From CBDCWO01 sp965223405 (lineage in GTDB: Bacteria > Bacteroidota > Bacteroidia > Chitinophagales > Saprospiraceae), in the NCBI GenBank assembly GCA_965223405.1, contig CBDCWO010000006.1:1984001-2048000 (forward strand): a stretch of DNA of 64,000 nucleotides, given 5' to 3'. Under the pieces are notes generated by a model that searched no databases, had not been told where the DNA came from, and saw nothing but the letters and a program-made list of their open reading frames with translations. Below, in pieces: positions 43,078 through 53,101 of the stretch (within the stretch, counting starts at the first letter, position 1; every line of letters begins with the position of its first letter). Made by a program: the position numbers and the translations under genes.

Positions 43078-44721
43078 CTATTTTTCGCAGTTTCTTTCTA
43101 TTAAGGAGCGGCCGTCCAAATCCCATTCCGGTTCTAAATCTATACATAAATGATTTAAAGCGGTAACCGCAACATCAACAGTTCGTGGTGTACTTTCAAA
43201 ATTTTTAACAATTTCTATCGTGCTTGATTTGGCATCTTTCCATATTCCATTTGTCAAAGTACCATGATATCCATTACCACTACTATCTAAAATATCGTTT
43301 CCTGCATCATCTAATTTCCAATGACCCAAAATATTGTTATACTTGGGATGAGTATTGTCTAATATCTTACATTTCCAATCATCGATATCCGTATCTTCTA
43401 ATAACCCATTAAATAATCTCACTTCTGCAATATAGCCTTGATATCTCCAATTTAATTTTCCATCTGCTCCTATTGTAAATGGCAAGTTGGTATTAATGTT
43501 ACCTATTGAAGCCAAGGAAACACTGGCTTTCAATATACCATCAATAAAGACTTTCAGTAATCCATCCCTATCGAAAGTCGCACTAACCATATGCCAATTA
43601 TTGTCGGTAATCTCTTCTGTTTCAACATCGACCCGGTTTGAACCATCTCCTATGTTTACTTTAAATTTTCTGGTATTTGGTTTGAAAGAGAAAACATAAC
43701 CAGGATTTAAACCAGTGGCCCAGTCCTTCTTGCCCACAATTCCTACATCCCCGGGAATAGTGCCGCGGATTCTACATTCAACTGAAAAATCTTGACTGTC
43801 TCCAAAGTTTAAATTACTATGATGAGGAACCTGAATAAATGCATCTTCCAACCAAAGCTCGACATCACTTTCCAAACAATTGTAAGCAGGTGGGATAGTT
43901 ACTTCTTTAGTTTCAGCTAAAATTTCTTTATTAGGAATAGTCTCTCCACTGGCGACAACAAATATGGTACGCTCTTCATCTGAAGGACCACCATGGCTTG
44001 TGCCCAATCCCCCATGATCAGTACTCAATAGAATCAACCAATTTTCCTGACTATAGGTACTTCTATTTTTCAAAGCAGAAATCATGGTACCTATTTGAGC
44101 ATCAACTTCTTCAATGGCTTTAATATAATTTGGGTTATTTGGTGTAAAGCCAGTTCCGTGTCCAGCATAATCTACATTTGACAATTGGGCGAATAAAACC
44201 GTGGGATCATTATTGGTTAATTCGTTGGCCACAGCATTCTTTACATCATTATCAGAATTTGCGTTTATTACTACATCAGCATGAAGGCTTGCCATATAGT
44301 CATTGATTGGATTCCATTCCACAATAGAAACAGTTCGATGATTAGGGTTGGCCCCTTCAACTCTTTTAAAAAAATGGGGATATCCAGCTAAATTAGATCC
44401 ATTGTATGAATTGTCGGTTACATTATGTTTGTCTTCCCATACCCCACTTAACATCGAAGTCCAACCGGGTCCACTACTCGTTGTAAACAGGCATTGCGCC
44501 TCAAACGAATAAGTTGAATTTGCAACCAATTCATCTATATTGGGAGTGACGGAAGCTTTTATCCCATCCGGCCTACAGCCATCTATTCCAATAATAAGCA
44601 CTTTTTTATTCATTTCCATGCTTGGTTTTGGCCTTTGCTCATCTCCCGGAGAATTACAATTAACTCCAAAAAAATAAAGAAAAGGTAATAGAATGCCTGC
44701 TAATATTCTTAACCATGACAT
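43078..44721 (-). CDS. Surface phosphodiesterase (alkaline-phosphatase superfamily) with embedded LamG domain
   Basis: A 547-residue lipoprotein with lipobox FFGVNC, Cys22. The NPP/PhnA-like catalytic core starts VLIIGIDGCRPDG (metal Asp47), has a Thr/Ser nucleophile region FTTSSGPGWTSMLSG (81-83), SNVDYAGHGTGF, and LLSTDHGGLGTSHGG. Between the HGG motif (about 245) and the core's C-terminal end (RTVDVAVTALNHLCID, about 515-535) sits a LamG/concanavalin domain (about 290-490, DFSVECRIRGTIPG, VSATFDRDGLLKVFIDG). The carbohydrate-binding domain is thus inserted in the enzyme fold. It probably hydrolyses phosphodiester or phosphonate ester groups on a glycan. It is encoded in the Sus locus beside the AEP operon. 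Confidence 0.85.
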   Translation of the reverse strand: MSWLRILAGILLPFLYFFGVNCNSPGDEQRPKPSMEMNKKVLIIGIDGCRPDGIKASVTPNIDELVANSTYSFEAQCLFTTSSGPGWTSMLSGVWEDKHNVTDNSYNGSNLAGYPHFFKRVEGANPNHRTVSIVEWNPINDYMASLHADVVINANSDNDVKNAVANELTNNDPTVLFAQLSNVDYAGHGTGFTPNNPNYIKAIEEVDAQIGTMISALKNRSTYSQENWLILLSTDHGGLGTSHGGPSDEERTIFVVASGETIPNKEILAETKEVTIPPAYNCLESDVELWLEDAFIQVPHHSNLNFGDSQDFSVECRIRGTIPGDVGIVGKKDWATGLNPGYVFSFKPNTRKFKVNIGDGSNRVDVETEEITDNNWHMVSATFDRDGLLKVFIDGILKASVSLASIGNINTNLPFTIGADGKLNWRYQGYIAEVRLFNGLLEDTDIDDWKCKILDNTHPKYNNILGHWKLDDAGNDILDSSGNGYHGTLTNGIWKDAKSSTIEIVKNFESTPRTVDVAVTALNHLCIDLEPEWDLDGRSLIERNCEK

Positions 44722-44794
44722 ATTTATAAATATTTAAATACCCACCCCATTTGCATAGTGTGGGTATTTATAACTAAATGAGTCAAATATGAAA

Positions 44795-46612
44795 TCAATA
44801 AACTGGAATATCAACCGGAGGTAAATGTGTAATTTCTTCTGTTGTTAATGCGGACTTTAATACTATCAAATCACTGCAACGTATAGTTTCATCCTCTCCA
44901 TTATCATCCAAAAATACATTAAAGTTAGATGTTTGTGGAGCAAAATAAGAATCCAAAGAAACACTTCCAGAGAAGACTAAGGCTCCATCTATATATGCTT
45001 TGTAACTGGTATTGTCCAAGGTAATTATAACACGATACCATGTATCAGCAGTAAAAAAACTACCTTCAGATCCCAAGCCATTATGCCACATTCCTCCACT
45101 TGGATTTATATATGTGTTTCCATCGGATGAATTATCAACGCTATTTTGTAATAAGTTAATATAGCTTCCAATTGCTGGGACACTAACATCATAAATTATC
45201 GAATAAACGTTAACTTGGTTGCCTCCTTCAGCTGGCATGTTATGAAATACTTTGTATCCACTTCCAACACCTACTTCAGTTGCACCATCTCCAGCAGTAA
45301 CTCCCTCTACAAACATATCGGAACCAACTAGTTCTAGATCAAGTCCTATCGTCGATTTGCTCAAATTATCAGGATCATCGAACTTCCACCTACCGGCTAC
45401 ATCATTCGCGTAATTTTTATATGCTGGTTCCGTTACAGGAGGTAAAGAGGCTATCTGTGCACCTGACAAAGCTTCATCTAACAATATAAGTGATGAACAA
45501 TTAATTGTTTCATCTTCTCCATTATCATCTAAGAAAACATTAAAGTTGGAAAGTTGTGGTGCGAAGTAGGAATCAGTTGAAACAGATCCAGAATAAATTA
45601 ACGATCCATCTATATACACTTTATATTCCGTCACATTGAGAGTAATAACAATTCTGTACCATGTATCAGCAGTAAAAAAACTACCTTCAGATCCTAGGCC
45701 ATTATGCCACATTCCTCCACTTGGGTTTATATAAGTGTTTCCATCGGATGAATTATCAGTACTATTTTGTAGTAAATTTATATAGCTGCCGATAGCAGGC
45801 ACACTAACATCATAAATCAAACTATAGATATTTAATTGATTTCCCCCGCTAGCAGGTAATCCATGAACTACAGAGTATCCACTACCCACTTTCACCTGAG
45901 TTGCTCCATCGCTTGAATTAACACCTTCAACTGCTTCATCACTTCCTATAAGTTCCAATGGAAATCCAATTGTAGCTTTGGTTAAATCACTAGCTTCATC
46001 AAACTGCCAGTAGCCCTTTACTGCATGTGCAAGTGGACCTACTAAGAACGGCAAGTCACTTTCTTCAGGTGGATCAGGAGGCGGTTTAGCCCATGCTATA
46101 GTAAATATGTCTGAACCTATTGAGGCATCTTTATACACAAAATCCCATTTAGTATGTATTTCATCCCCTTCTTCTGATAATCCTAATTCTTCGATAGTTG
46201 TGATAATTGAAATAGTATATAGGTCACCTTTTTGCTCTGCGCTATTAAAAGAATATAATTGAACCACATTGTTAACATCTGTGACATTGTTTATAGTTAA
46301 CTTATCAATTGGTTTAATTAACACAAAGTTCAGTAACACTTGTTGCTCGGGAAGGTAACGCTCTTCTTCAGCTGGATTATAAGCAAAAGAACCGAGTCTC
46401 GCTTTTTTTTCAGCAATTTCTTCTAATGTATATTTTTCACCAGTATCTGGATTAATATTATCAAAATAAAAAGCCAATTCTCCTGGCAAGTATCTTTCAT
46501 CCATAAATCCTTCTATGTCCTTTTCACAAGAGTTGAAAATTAGAATTGAAAAGATCAATATCAAAACAGGTTTATATTTGCACATTTTAAGTGAATTTAT
46601 AATTGTTATCAT
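44795..46612 (-). CDS. SusE/F-like surface lipoprotein: DUF1735-type domain plus two LamG domains
   Basis: 605 residues with a lipobox (IFSILIFNSC near 29). The N-terminal region (to about 180) is of the DUF1735/BT_3987 type (FVLIKPIDKLTINNV, WDFVYKDASI). It is followed by two LamG-like beta-sandwiches of about 200 residues each (about 195-395 and 400-605). The two are strikingly similar, sharing YINLLQNS-DNSSDGNTYINP and SYFAPQ-SNFNVFLDDNG. Such proteins bind glycans at the cell surface next to SusCD. It lies 24 bases after susD and 74 bases before the phosphodiesterase gene. An in-gene duplication generated the second LamG. Confidence 0.85.
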   Translation of the reverse strand: MITIINSLKMCKYKPVLILIFSILIFNSCEKDIEGFMDERYLPGELAFYFDNINPDTGEKYTLEEIAEKKARLGSFAYNPAEEERYLPEQQVLLNFVLIKPIDKLTINNVTDVNNVVQLYSFNSAEQKGDLYTISIITTIEELGLSEEGDEIHTKWDFVYKDASIGSDIFTIAWAKPPPDPPEESDLPFLVGPLAHAVKGYWQFDEASDLTKATIGFPLELIGSDEAVEGVNSSDGATQVKVGSGYSVVHGLPASGGNQLNIYSLIYDVSVPAIGSYINLLQNSTDNSSDGNTYINPSGGMWHNGLGSEGSFFTADTWYRIVITLNVTEYKVYIDGSLIYSGSVSTDSYFAPQLSNFNVFLDDNGEDETINCSSLILLDEALSGAQIASLPPVTEPAYKNYANDVAGRWKFDDPDNLSKSTIGLDLELVGSDMFVEGVTAGDGATEVGVGSGYKVFHNMPAEGGNQVNVYSIIYDVSVPAIGSYINLLQNSVDNSSDGNTYINPSGGMWHNGLGSEGSFFTADTWYRVIITLDNTSYKAYIDGALVFSGSVSLDSYFAPQTSNFNVFLDDNGEDETIRCSDLIVLKSALTTEEITHLPPVDIPVY

Positions 46613-46635
46613 TTTTCTTTTATTATATTAATGGA

Positions 46636-48147
46636 TTAATCTTTCAGTTCCCATATATGGAAATCTATATCATCGGACTCCACTCCAAATTGACTTATCA
46701 AAGCATTTAAGTAATTTTCAGAATTATCAGAGTTCTCTGAACCAGGGTATGACCATCGGATCGGATATCCTGGATTAGTACCTACATTAAAATCAGAAAA
46801 AGGCAAATCAGGCACATTTGTTCTCCTAAAATTGAAGAAGGCCTCATCTCCGGAATTTTCGGCAAAAGCTAGGTATTTCTGCTCGAGCAACCTTGTTAAG
46901 CCTTCTTCTCCTGCAATGTATTCTGAAGTTCCTGATGATAAATATGTTTCGATAATGTCCGATTCTACTCCATACCATTCCATTGAACCCCTAACTGCAT
47001 TGTCGTAGTGATCTTTGGCATCAGCTGAAATCCAGCCTCTATGTGCTGCTTCCGCAATACAAAATTCCTGTTCCCAATAGCTTAACCAAACACCTGGTTG
47101 TCCAATAAAATTCCAGTATTTTCCTTCATTCGGCAATGAAAAATGACCTTCTAATCTTAAAGTGACATTTTCAGAAGGACTTTTTGTCGGATCTGCTCCC
47201 GAGTAGGAGTTTATATCCGCTCTGACAACTGCCTCATTACCAGGATTAGCATCCAATGCAAATTGGGTCGGGTCTGCAACTAAAAACAGCCTTGGATCTT
47301 TATAGTTTTTTAACATATCAATGTAAGTCGATGCATATGAAACTGAAGCCCTGTAAACTGCAACATCCGGGTTATATGTTTGCTTAAAACCGTCTTCATT
47401 GCTATAATGCAGCTCGGCATTGTCGCTAATACTTTCAAACAATGGATATTTCGTGGGATTATTTATAATCTGAGCAAATCTTCCTGGAATATCTAACATC
47501 GCATCGTTTGACTTTTTACTCAATGAAATTAATATTCTCAAAGTATAGGCATTTATCACTTTTTGCCATTGGGCTAATTGCCCATTGTAATACACATCTC
47601 CAGCCAGGTTATAACCTTGGTTATTATTAATAAAAATTCCAAGCTCAACACTAGCTTCATCTAGCATATTCAGAGCCCCGGTATAAACTGTAAGCTGATC
47701 ATCATAAAGTGGCCTTGGGATTTCAGACCCTGATAGAGCTTCAGAAAATGGGATATCACCCATACGCCTTGTCATCTCAATAAAAGCTCGCGCGGCATAA
47801 AATTTTCCAAGAATTTTATATATTGGAGCATTATTGGCATCTGCAGCTTCATTCATTTTTTCAATGTTCCTTAGATCTGAATATCCCCCAAAGCTTCCAC
47901 CAAATCCACTTCTAAAATTAATAAAGTACTCACTATCAGTTGATACCCAAATATGATATTGCATTCTCATATAGTTGTCTGAAAATGAAGTTGTAACATT
48001 GGGAGTCAACTCAGTGAATATTAATGAAGGTGGAACAGAAGTAGGTTGATTGGGATTTTCTCTCAAATCATGGTAATCCAAACAACTTTGTACACTTCCA
48101 ATTAGGAGTAAGAAGATAGCTTGTTTTATAGTTCTTTTTATTTTCAT
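46636..48147 (-). CDS. susD: SusD/RagB-type nutrient-binding lipoprotein
   Basis: 503 residues. The lipobox LLIGSVQSC (Cys22) precedes DYHDLRENPNQPT, typical of the SusD N-terminus. TPR-type helices with KILGKFYAARAFIEMTRRMGDIPFSEAL and the C-terminal RRTNVPDLPFSDF region support SusD-like_2. It forms the lid over its TonB-dependent partner and binds an oligosaccharide. The gene follows susC by 10 bases. It is intact although the susC gene upstream is broken. Confidence 0.93.
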   Translation of the reverse strand: MKIKRTIKQAIFLLLIGSVQSCLDYHDLRENPNQPTSVPPSLIFTELTPNVTTSFSDNYMRMQYHIWVSTDSEYFINFRSGFGGSFGGYSDLRNIEKMNEAADANNAPIYKILGKFYAARAFIEMTRRMGDIPFSEALSGSEIPRPLYDDQLTVYTGALNMLDEASVELGIFINNNQGYNLAGDVYYNGQLAQWQKVINAYTLRILISLSKKSNDAMLDIPGRFAQIINNPTKYPLFESISDNAELHYSNEDGFKQTYNPDVAVYRASVSYASTYIDMLKNYKDPRLFLVADPTQFALDANPGNEAVVRADINSYSGADPTKSPSENVTLRLEGHFSLPNEGKYWNFIGQPGVWLSYWEQEFCIAEAAHRGWISADAKDHYDNAVRGSMEWYGVESDIIETYLSSGTSEYIAGEEGLTRLLEQKYLAFAENSGDEAFFNFRRTNVPDLPFSDFNVGTNPGYPIRWSYPGSENSDNSENYLNALISQFGVESDDIDFHIWELKD

Positions 48148-48157
48148 AATAATATTT

Positions 48158-51100
48158 TTAAAATTGTAGGTTCACGTTAAATCCTATAGAACGCTGAGAT
48201 GGCTGTTGCAAATTTGTATCTCCTGTTGATAGGGTATAGGTATCTAAATCTCCAAAAGTATCATCTTTAGTCCAGTAAAGCAGATTACGGCCAATCAGAG
48301 AGATGGAAGCAGAATTAATAAATGTTCGTTCTAAAACTTTACTAGAAAATGTATATGTGATTCGAGCTTCTCTTAACTTTGCAAAAGTTTTTTCAATTAT
48401 ATTGCTTCTCCAATCTCCCATATATCGCTGTGCCCATTGTTGGTAGGTTACTTTGGTATTATTAGGTTCAAAAACTCTTGTATCTTCAATAACCTCTCCT
48501 TCCGTATCATATGTCACATCACCTTCTGAAACTCTCATGCCTGGTATAAGCATCGTCCTGGCATCACCTCCAGTAGCGAATGCAATATTTGACAAATCTC
48601 TTTCAATATGTATTGATTCTGGATGAGATCCAGAACGCCATAAATCACGTGAATATCTATCAAATGTAATCCCCCCGAATCTACCATCTATTAAGAAGTT
48701 CATAGACCAATTCTTGTACCGGATTGTATTATTAAAACTAGCAGTAAAGTCAGGTTGAGTGTTACCTAAATCTCGAGCTGGACGACTAACTGGCAGTCCA
48801 TTATTATCAACAATCAATTGTCCATCCGAAGTCCGATCCCAAGTAGGATACCAATAATGATTTAATTCATCACCAACGAAGGTACGGTCTTCTCTGTCTG
48901 GAATAGTGCCATCTTCTAATGGTGGTAATGAAATCAAATACCTGGTATACTTGTCTACATTGAATAGCATAGACCATTCAAAATCATCACTTCTAAGAGG
49001 AACTGCAATTATTGAAGCATCAAATCCTCGAGTTGCTGTTTTTCTTCCATTTTGAAGAATTCCCGAGTACCCAGAGGCATCAGAGAAATTCTGAGTGAAA
49101 ATTTGTGGTCCAAAAGTATTCTCATAATAAGAGAAATCTACACCAAAACGATTTCTTAATAACTTAATTTCTGCTCCAATTTCGAAAGAACTATTGGATT
49201 CTGGTTCCAGATCCGGATTTTCTAATGTTGACGGGTAGGAGGCTGTTGGAACATTCCTCCATCTACCTGTGCTAAACTCATTTGTTACTCCAAAAATTCC
49301 AAAATCGTCTCCAACGTTTGCAAAAGCACCTCTTAGTTTGAAGAAGTCAATAAAATCTGGCATTTCAATGAATTCACTGATCACAGTACTTACATAAACT
49401 GAAGGATAGAAAAATGCATCATTTCCTTTTACTAAAGTCGAACTCTTATCTACTCGTGCCGTTGCTCCAATATATAATAAGTTTTTAAAAGAGAGATCCA
49501 CTGATGCATAACCACTTAATACACCTTTATAATACGTACCACTACTTGGAGTTATCTGATCCACAGAATTTTGTAAAGTAAAAATTCCCGGAACAATTAA
49601 CTGGGTAGTGTTTGCACTTTCATCAGCACTTTTTAAATACCTCTGATTCCCTCCCAAAGTCGCATCAACACCAATTTGATCGTCTAGAAATCTCTTATTA
49701 AAAGAAACTAATAAATCGGTATTATTTTCAAAATAACGTGAATGGTTAAATCTAAATCTTCCACCTCTATCTGGAATATCATAATTGTAGATGTCTTTAG
49801 ATATCTCTTCATTGTTCGTCAGGTCATATGAATTCAAGGTAGACCTCACAAAAAGTTTTATATGATCAGTAAATTTATAATTGAACTTTAGATAGGTTAG
49901 AATATCGTTTTTAATCCAGGGTCTTTTCCAGGCATGCGCCAAAGCATAAGGATTATTGAAGCGCCATTTTTCAACAACTGATCCTCATAAGTGATATACC
50001 GACTTTACCCTCTTCCCACACTTGTCTAAAATCCCTTATGTCATAATGCGCACCTCCCCAAATCGTTAGATTGTAGATTGGAGAAGTGGGACCATAAGTT
50101 CCTCTAATTCTGTTGTTTGAATTTTGATGATTAAATTGCAAAGAAGCATCTATAGAGAATTTATTGGTAATATCCATATGGCCATTATATTGAACCGGCA
50201 TTCTGGCTAACCTGCCATATCTTTTGTTTTGTGATATACCGACTTTACCCTCTTCCCACACTTGTCTAAAATCCCTTATGTCATAATGCGCACCTCCCCA
50301 AATCGTTAGATTGTAGATTGGAGAAGTGGGACCATAAGTTCCTCTAATTCTGTTGTTTGAATTTTGATGATTAAATTGCAAAGAAGCATCTATAGAGAAT
50401 TTATTGGTAATATCCATATGGCCGGCTAACCTTATCGTATTTATATCTAATTTTTGGCCTGGTGTAGAAGCTTTTGAATGTCTATAGGTGTCTGATATGG
50501 CAAAATATCCTCTGTCAAAATTACTTTGTACCGTCACATTGTGGGTAGAAACTAGGCCTGCTTCCATAAAATTCTTAAGGTTATCTTCACCTCTGGAAAC
50601 CCAAGGAGTTGGAATTCGGTATCCTGTTTCTGGATCAATTGGAGAATCAAATTGCTCAATTAAACGTCCATCAAACCTAGGTCCCCAAATTGAGTGGTCA
50701 ACGTCATTTTGACCTCCTCCTAACGTAAGGCCATCACCTCCTGCAAAACCACCTCCGTATCGATAAATTCCATTATTTCCAGGACCATATTCGGTTTGAG
50801 CTCTGGGAATTCTTAAGAAACCTGTTTGGAAAGTATTAGATGTGTTATATGAAATGACTGTACCTTCCTGACCCTTACCAGTTTTCATTGTTATCTCGAT
50901 CGCTCCATCCTTTCCAAGTGATCCATAAAGAGCAGAAGCTGCCGCTCCCTTTAAAACTGTGATACTTTCTATATCATCGGAAGCTAAGTTCCAAAAATCA
51001 CTGTTCGGTTGAGGAACTCCATCAACGACAATCAAGGGCCTTTCACCCCTTAAATAAATTTGAGGATCAGAAAAGAAATCTGAACTGTTATTTGTTACAA

Positions 51101-51623
51101 TTACACCTGCAATTTTACCTGTTAAACCTTCTACAAAACTGGGAGGTTGAGCTATTTGTAAAACCTCGCCTTCCAATTGCTGGGTGGCAAATCCAACACG
51201 TCGCTTTTCCTTATTAATCCCTAATGCAGTCACTACCACTTCTTCCAAAAGTGAGGTGTTTTCTAAAAGGGTAATATTAATAATGGATTCAGCTCCGACT
51301 CTAACTTGCTGTGTTTGCATGCCCAAGTACGAAAACTCCAAAACATCTCCTTGCTCTGCAGATATGATATATTTACCATCCAAATCGGTTGTAACTCCAG
51401 TAGTAGTACCTACTATAATTACTGTAGCTCCTATTAAAGGAAGACCGTCACTTGATGTGACCTTTCCACTAATTTCTTGTTTTAAATCTGTAGAATTTTG
51501 GTAAGCTCCATTGGTTGAATATGTGCTAGTCCATATAAACATACCAACAGTTAAAATCGCTATTTTCATTAGTTGTTTATTAAATAGCTTTGGATTAAAA
51601 CAATACAAATCTTTAATCATCAT
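48158..51623 (-). pseudogene. susC: SusC/RagA TonB-dependent transporter, broken by duplication and frameshifts
   Basis: Two frames share one gene. The first (51623-49971) has a signal segment, a carboxypeptidase-like domain (EISGKVTSSDGLPLIGATVII), a TonB-box-like stretch (EEVVVTALGI) and the plug (VVDGVPQPNSDFWNL, ITVLKGAAASALYGSLG), then the first barrel strands. The second (49942-48158) has the rest of the barrel to the final RSIGFNVNLQF. The join contains a 240-bp duplication (in frame by length) plus a net frame change. The missing link can be read as TYEDQLLKN in a third frame and then WRFNNPYALAHAW in the second. Without repair no full transporter is made. Assembly error must be excluded. 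Confidence 0.85.
49991..50423 (-). repeat. 193-bp direct duplication with 47-bp spacer inside susC
   Basis: Bases 49991-50183 and 50231-50423 are identical by eye, 240 bases apart. The 63-residue barrel segment from GHMDITNKFSIDASLQF to EEGKVGIS occurs twice. The spacer 50184-50230 contains a GGCTAACC stretch that also follows the second copy, so microhomology-mediated template switching is a likely cause. Confidence 0.92.
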
Positions 51624-51765
51624 TTTGTTATTTATTTAATCAATCATTATATCGTCAAAGTGAGTTATTCATGCCCTTACTAAACATTAACTAGAACACT
51701 AATTTTAAAATTTTTAAATTGAAAAAACGTTTCATAATTATTACTAATACTATAATAATATTAAC

Positions 51766-51797
51766 CAAATGTAAATTAATTTAAGAAATTATACAAA
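51766..51797 (-). promoter_or_regulatory. Promoter of the susCD operon
   Basis: Read leftwards: TTTG (51797-51794), 20-base spacer, TACATTTG (51773-51766). This agrees well with the Bacteroidota consensus. The start point near 51759 gives a leader of about 136 bases before the susC ATG. It lies in the divergent region shared with phnA. Confidence 0.65.
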
Positions 51798-51846
51798 TAA
51801 TAAAATATATTTTACCTTTATGCAACTTGAATTTTATAAGTCATAA

Positions 51847-53097
51847 ATGAAAATGGTTATTAACAATAGAATTTATAAATTGCAAAATAAACCCATTGTG
51901 GGTGTTTGCATGGATGGGACTTCATATCCATACTATGAATTGGCCAAAGATGTGATGCCTAACCTTCAAAGGTTTATTGAAGAAGGATCTTTTGGTTTGG
52001 TTAAAAGTGTAATACCTTCATTTACAAATCCAAACAATATGGCAATTGTCACAGGAGTCCCTCCGGCTTTAAATGGGATTTGTGGGAACTTTTACTGGGA
52101 TATTGATTTAAACGAAGAAGTTATGATGAATGACCCAAAGTATTTAAAAGTTCCTACCATCTTATCAGAAATGAGTAAAGCTGGAAAAAAAGTTGCAGTT
52201 GTAACGGCTAAGGATAAGTTACGAAAAATGTTGGCTTACAATTTAGATGGGATTTGTTTTTCTGCGGAATTCGCTAATGAAGCTACAATTGAAAGTAATG
52301 GTATTGAGAATGTAGAATCCGATTTAATGGGAAAAAATAAGCCTGGGATTTATGATCCAGATATTTCTGTATACTGTATAGAAGCTGGTGCAAAATTGCT
52401 AGAACGTGAAAAGTTCGATTTGATGTATCTAACAACTACTGACTTTGTACAGCACAAGTATGCTCCCGGAGATCCCATTGCTAATGATTTTTTGTCAAAA
52501 ATAGATTATTGGCTAGGTGAATTGGATCGATTGGGAGCTATTATTGGAATAACGGCAGATCATGGAATGCAAGCCAAAACTAATCAGGATGGTACACCAA
52601 AAGTTCAATTCATTGAAAAGTTGTTGGATCAACAGGGAATTAAGACACGGGTTATACTCCCAATTACAGATCCATATGTAGTACATCATGGAGCTTTAGG
52701 TGGATACGGAACTTTATATTTAGAAGATAAATCACAATTGGAGTCGGCAAAAGAGTTTTTGTTAAGGTTAGATGGTATTGAGAGTGTCTTGAGTAATGAA
52801 ATGGCAGTGGAAGAATATGAACTACCTAGTGAAAGAATAGGAGATTTAGTTGTGTTATCGGATGCCTCAACAACGATTGGAAAAACCCCCGATTGGCATG
52901 ACTTAGGGAGTGTAAAAGAAGGACTAAGGTCCCATGGAAGTACACATTCACAAATAGTTCCAATGATATTTAACAAAGAACTCAAAGAAGATTTCAAGAA
53001 AAAACTAGTCTGCAATGAAGCTAGGAATTTTGATTTATTTCATTTTCTTACATGTGGCATAAAAGAATCAAAAGTAAAGGAGGAATTCAAAATTTAA
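51847..53097 (+). CDS. phnA: Phosphonoacetate hydrolase
   Basis: Cleaves phosphonoacetate to acetate and phosphate. A 416-residue binuclear-zinc enzyme of the alkaline phosphatase superfamily. Asp23 is in VGVCMDGTSYPYY, the nucleophile Thr60 is in PSFTNPNNMAIVTGVPP, TTDFVQHKYAPGDPIANDF carries metal ligands, GITADHGMQAKT holds Asp-His, and the late His is in SHGSTHSQIVPM. No signal peptide, so it is cytoplasmic. It is the first gene of a tight plus-strand operon; phnY starts four bases after its stop. This is the terminal step of the AEP pathway encoded here. Confidence 0.92.
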   Translation: MKMVINNRIYKLQNKPIVGVCMDGTSYPYYELAKDVMPNLQRFIEEGSFGLVKSVIPSFTNPNNMAIVTGVPPALNGICGNFYWDIDLNEEVMMNDPKYLKVPTILSEMSKAGKKVAVVTAKDKLRKMLAYNLDGICFSAEFANEATIESNGIENVESDLMGKNKPGIYDPDISVYCIEAGAKLLEREKFDLMYLTTTDFVQHKYAPGDPIANDFLSKIDYWLGELDRLGAIIGITADHGMQAKTNQDGTPKVQFIEKLLDQQGIKTRVILPITDPYVVHHGALGGYGTLYLEDKSQLESAKEFLLRLDGIESVLSNEMAVEEYELPSERIGDLVVLSDASTTIGKTPDWHDLGSVKEGLRSHGSTHSQIVPMIFNKELKEDFKKKLVCNEARNFDLFHFLTCGIKESKVKEEFKI

Positions 53098-53101
53098 TTT
53101 T

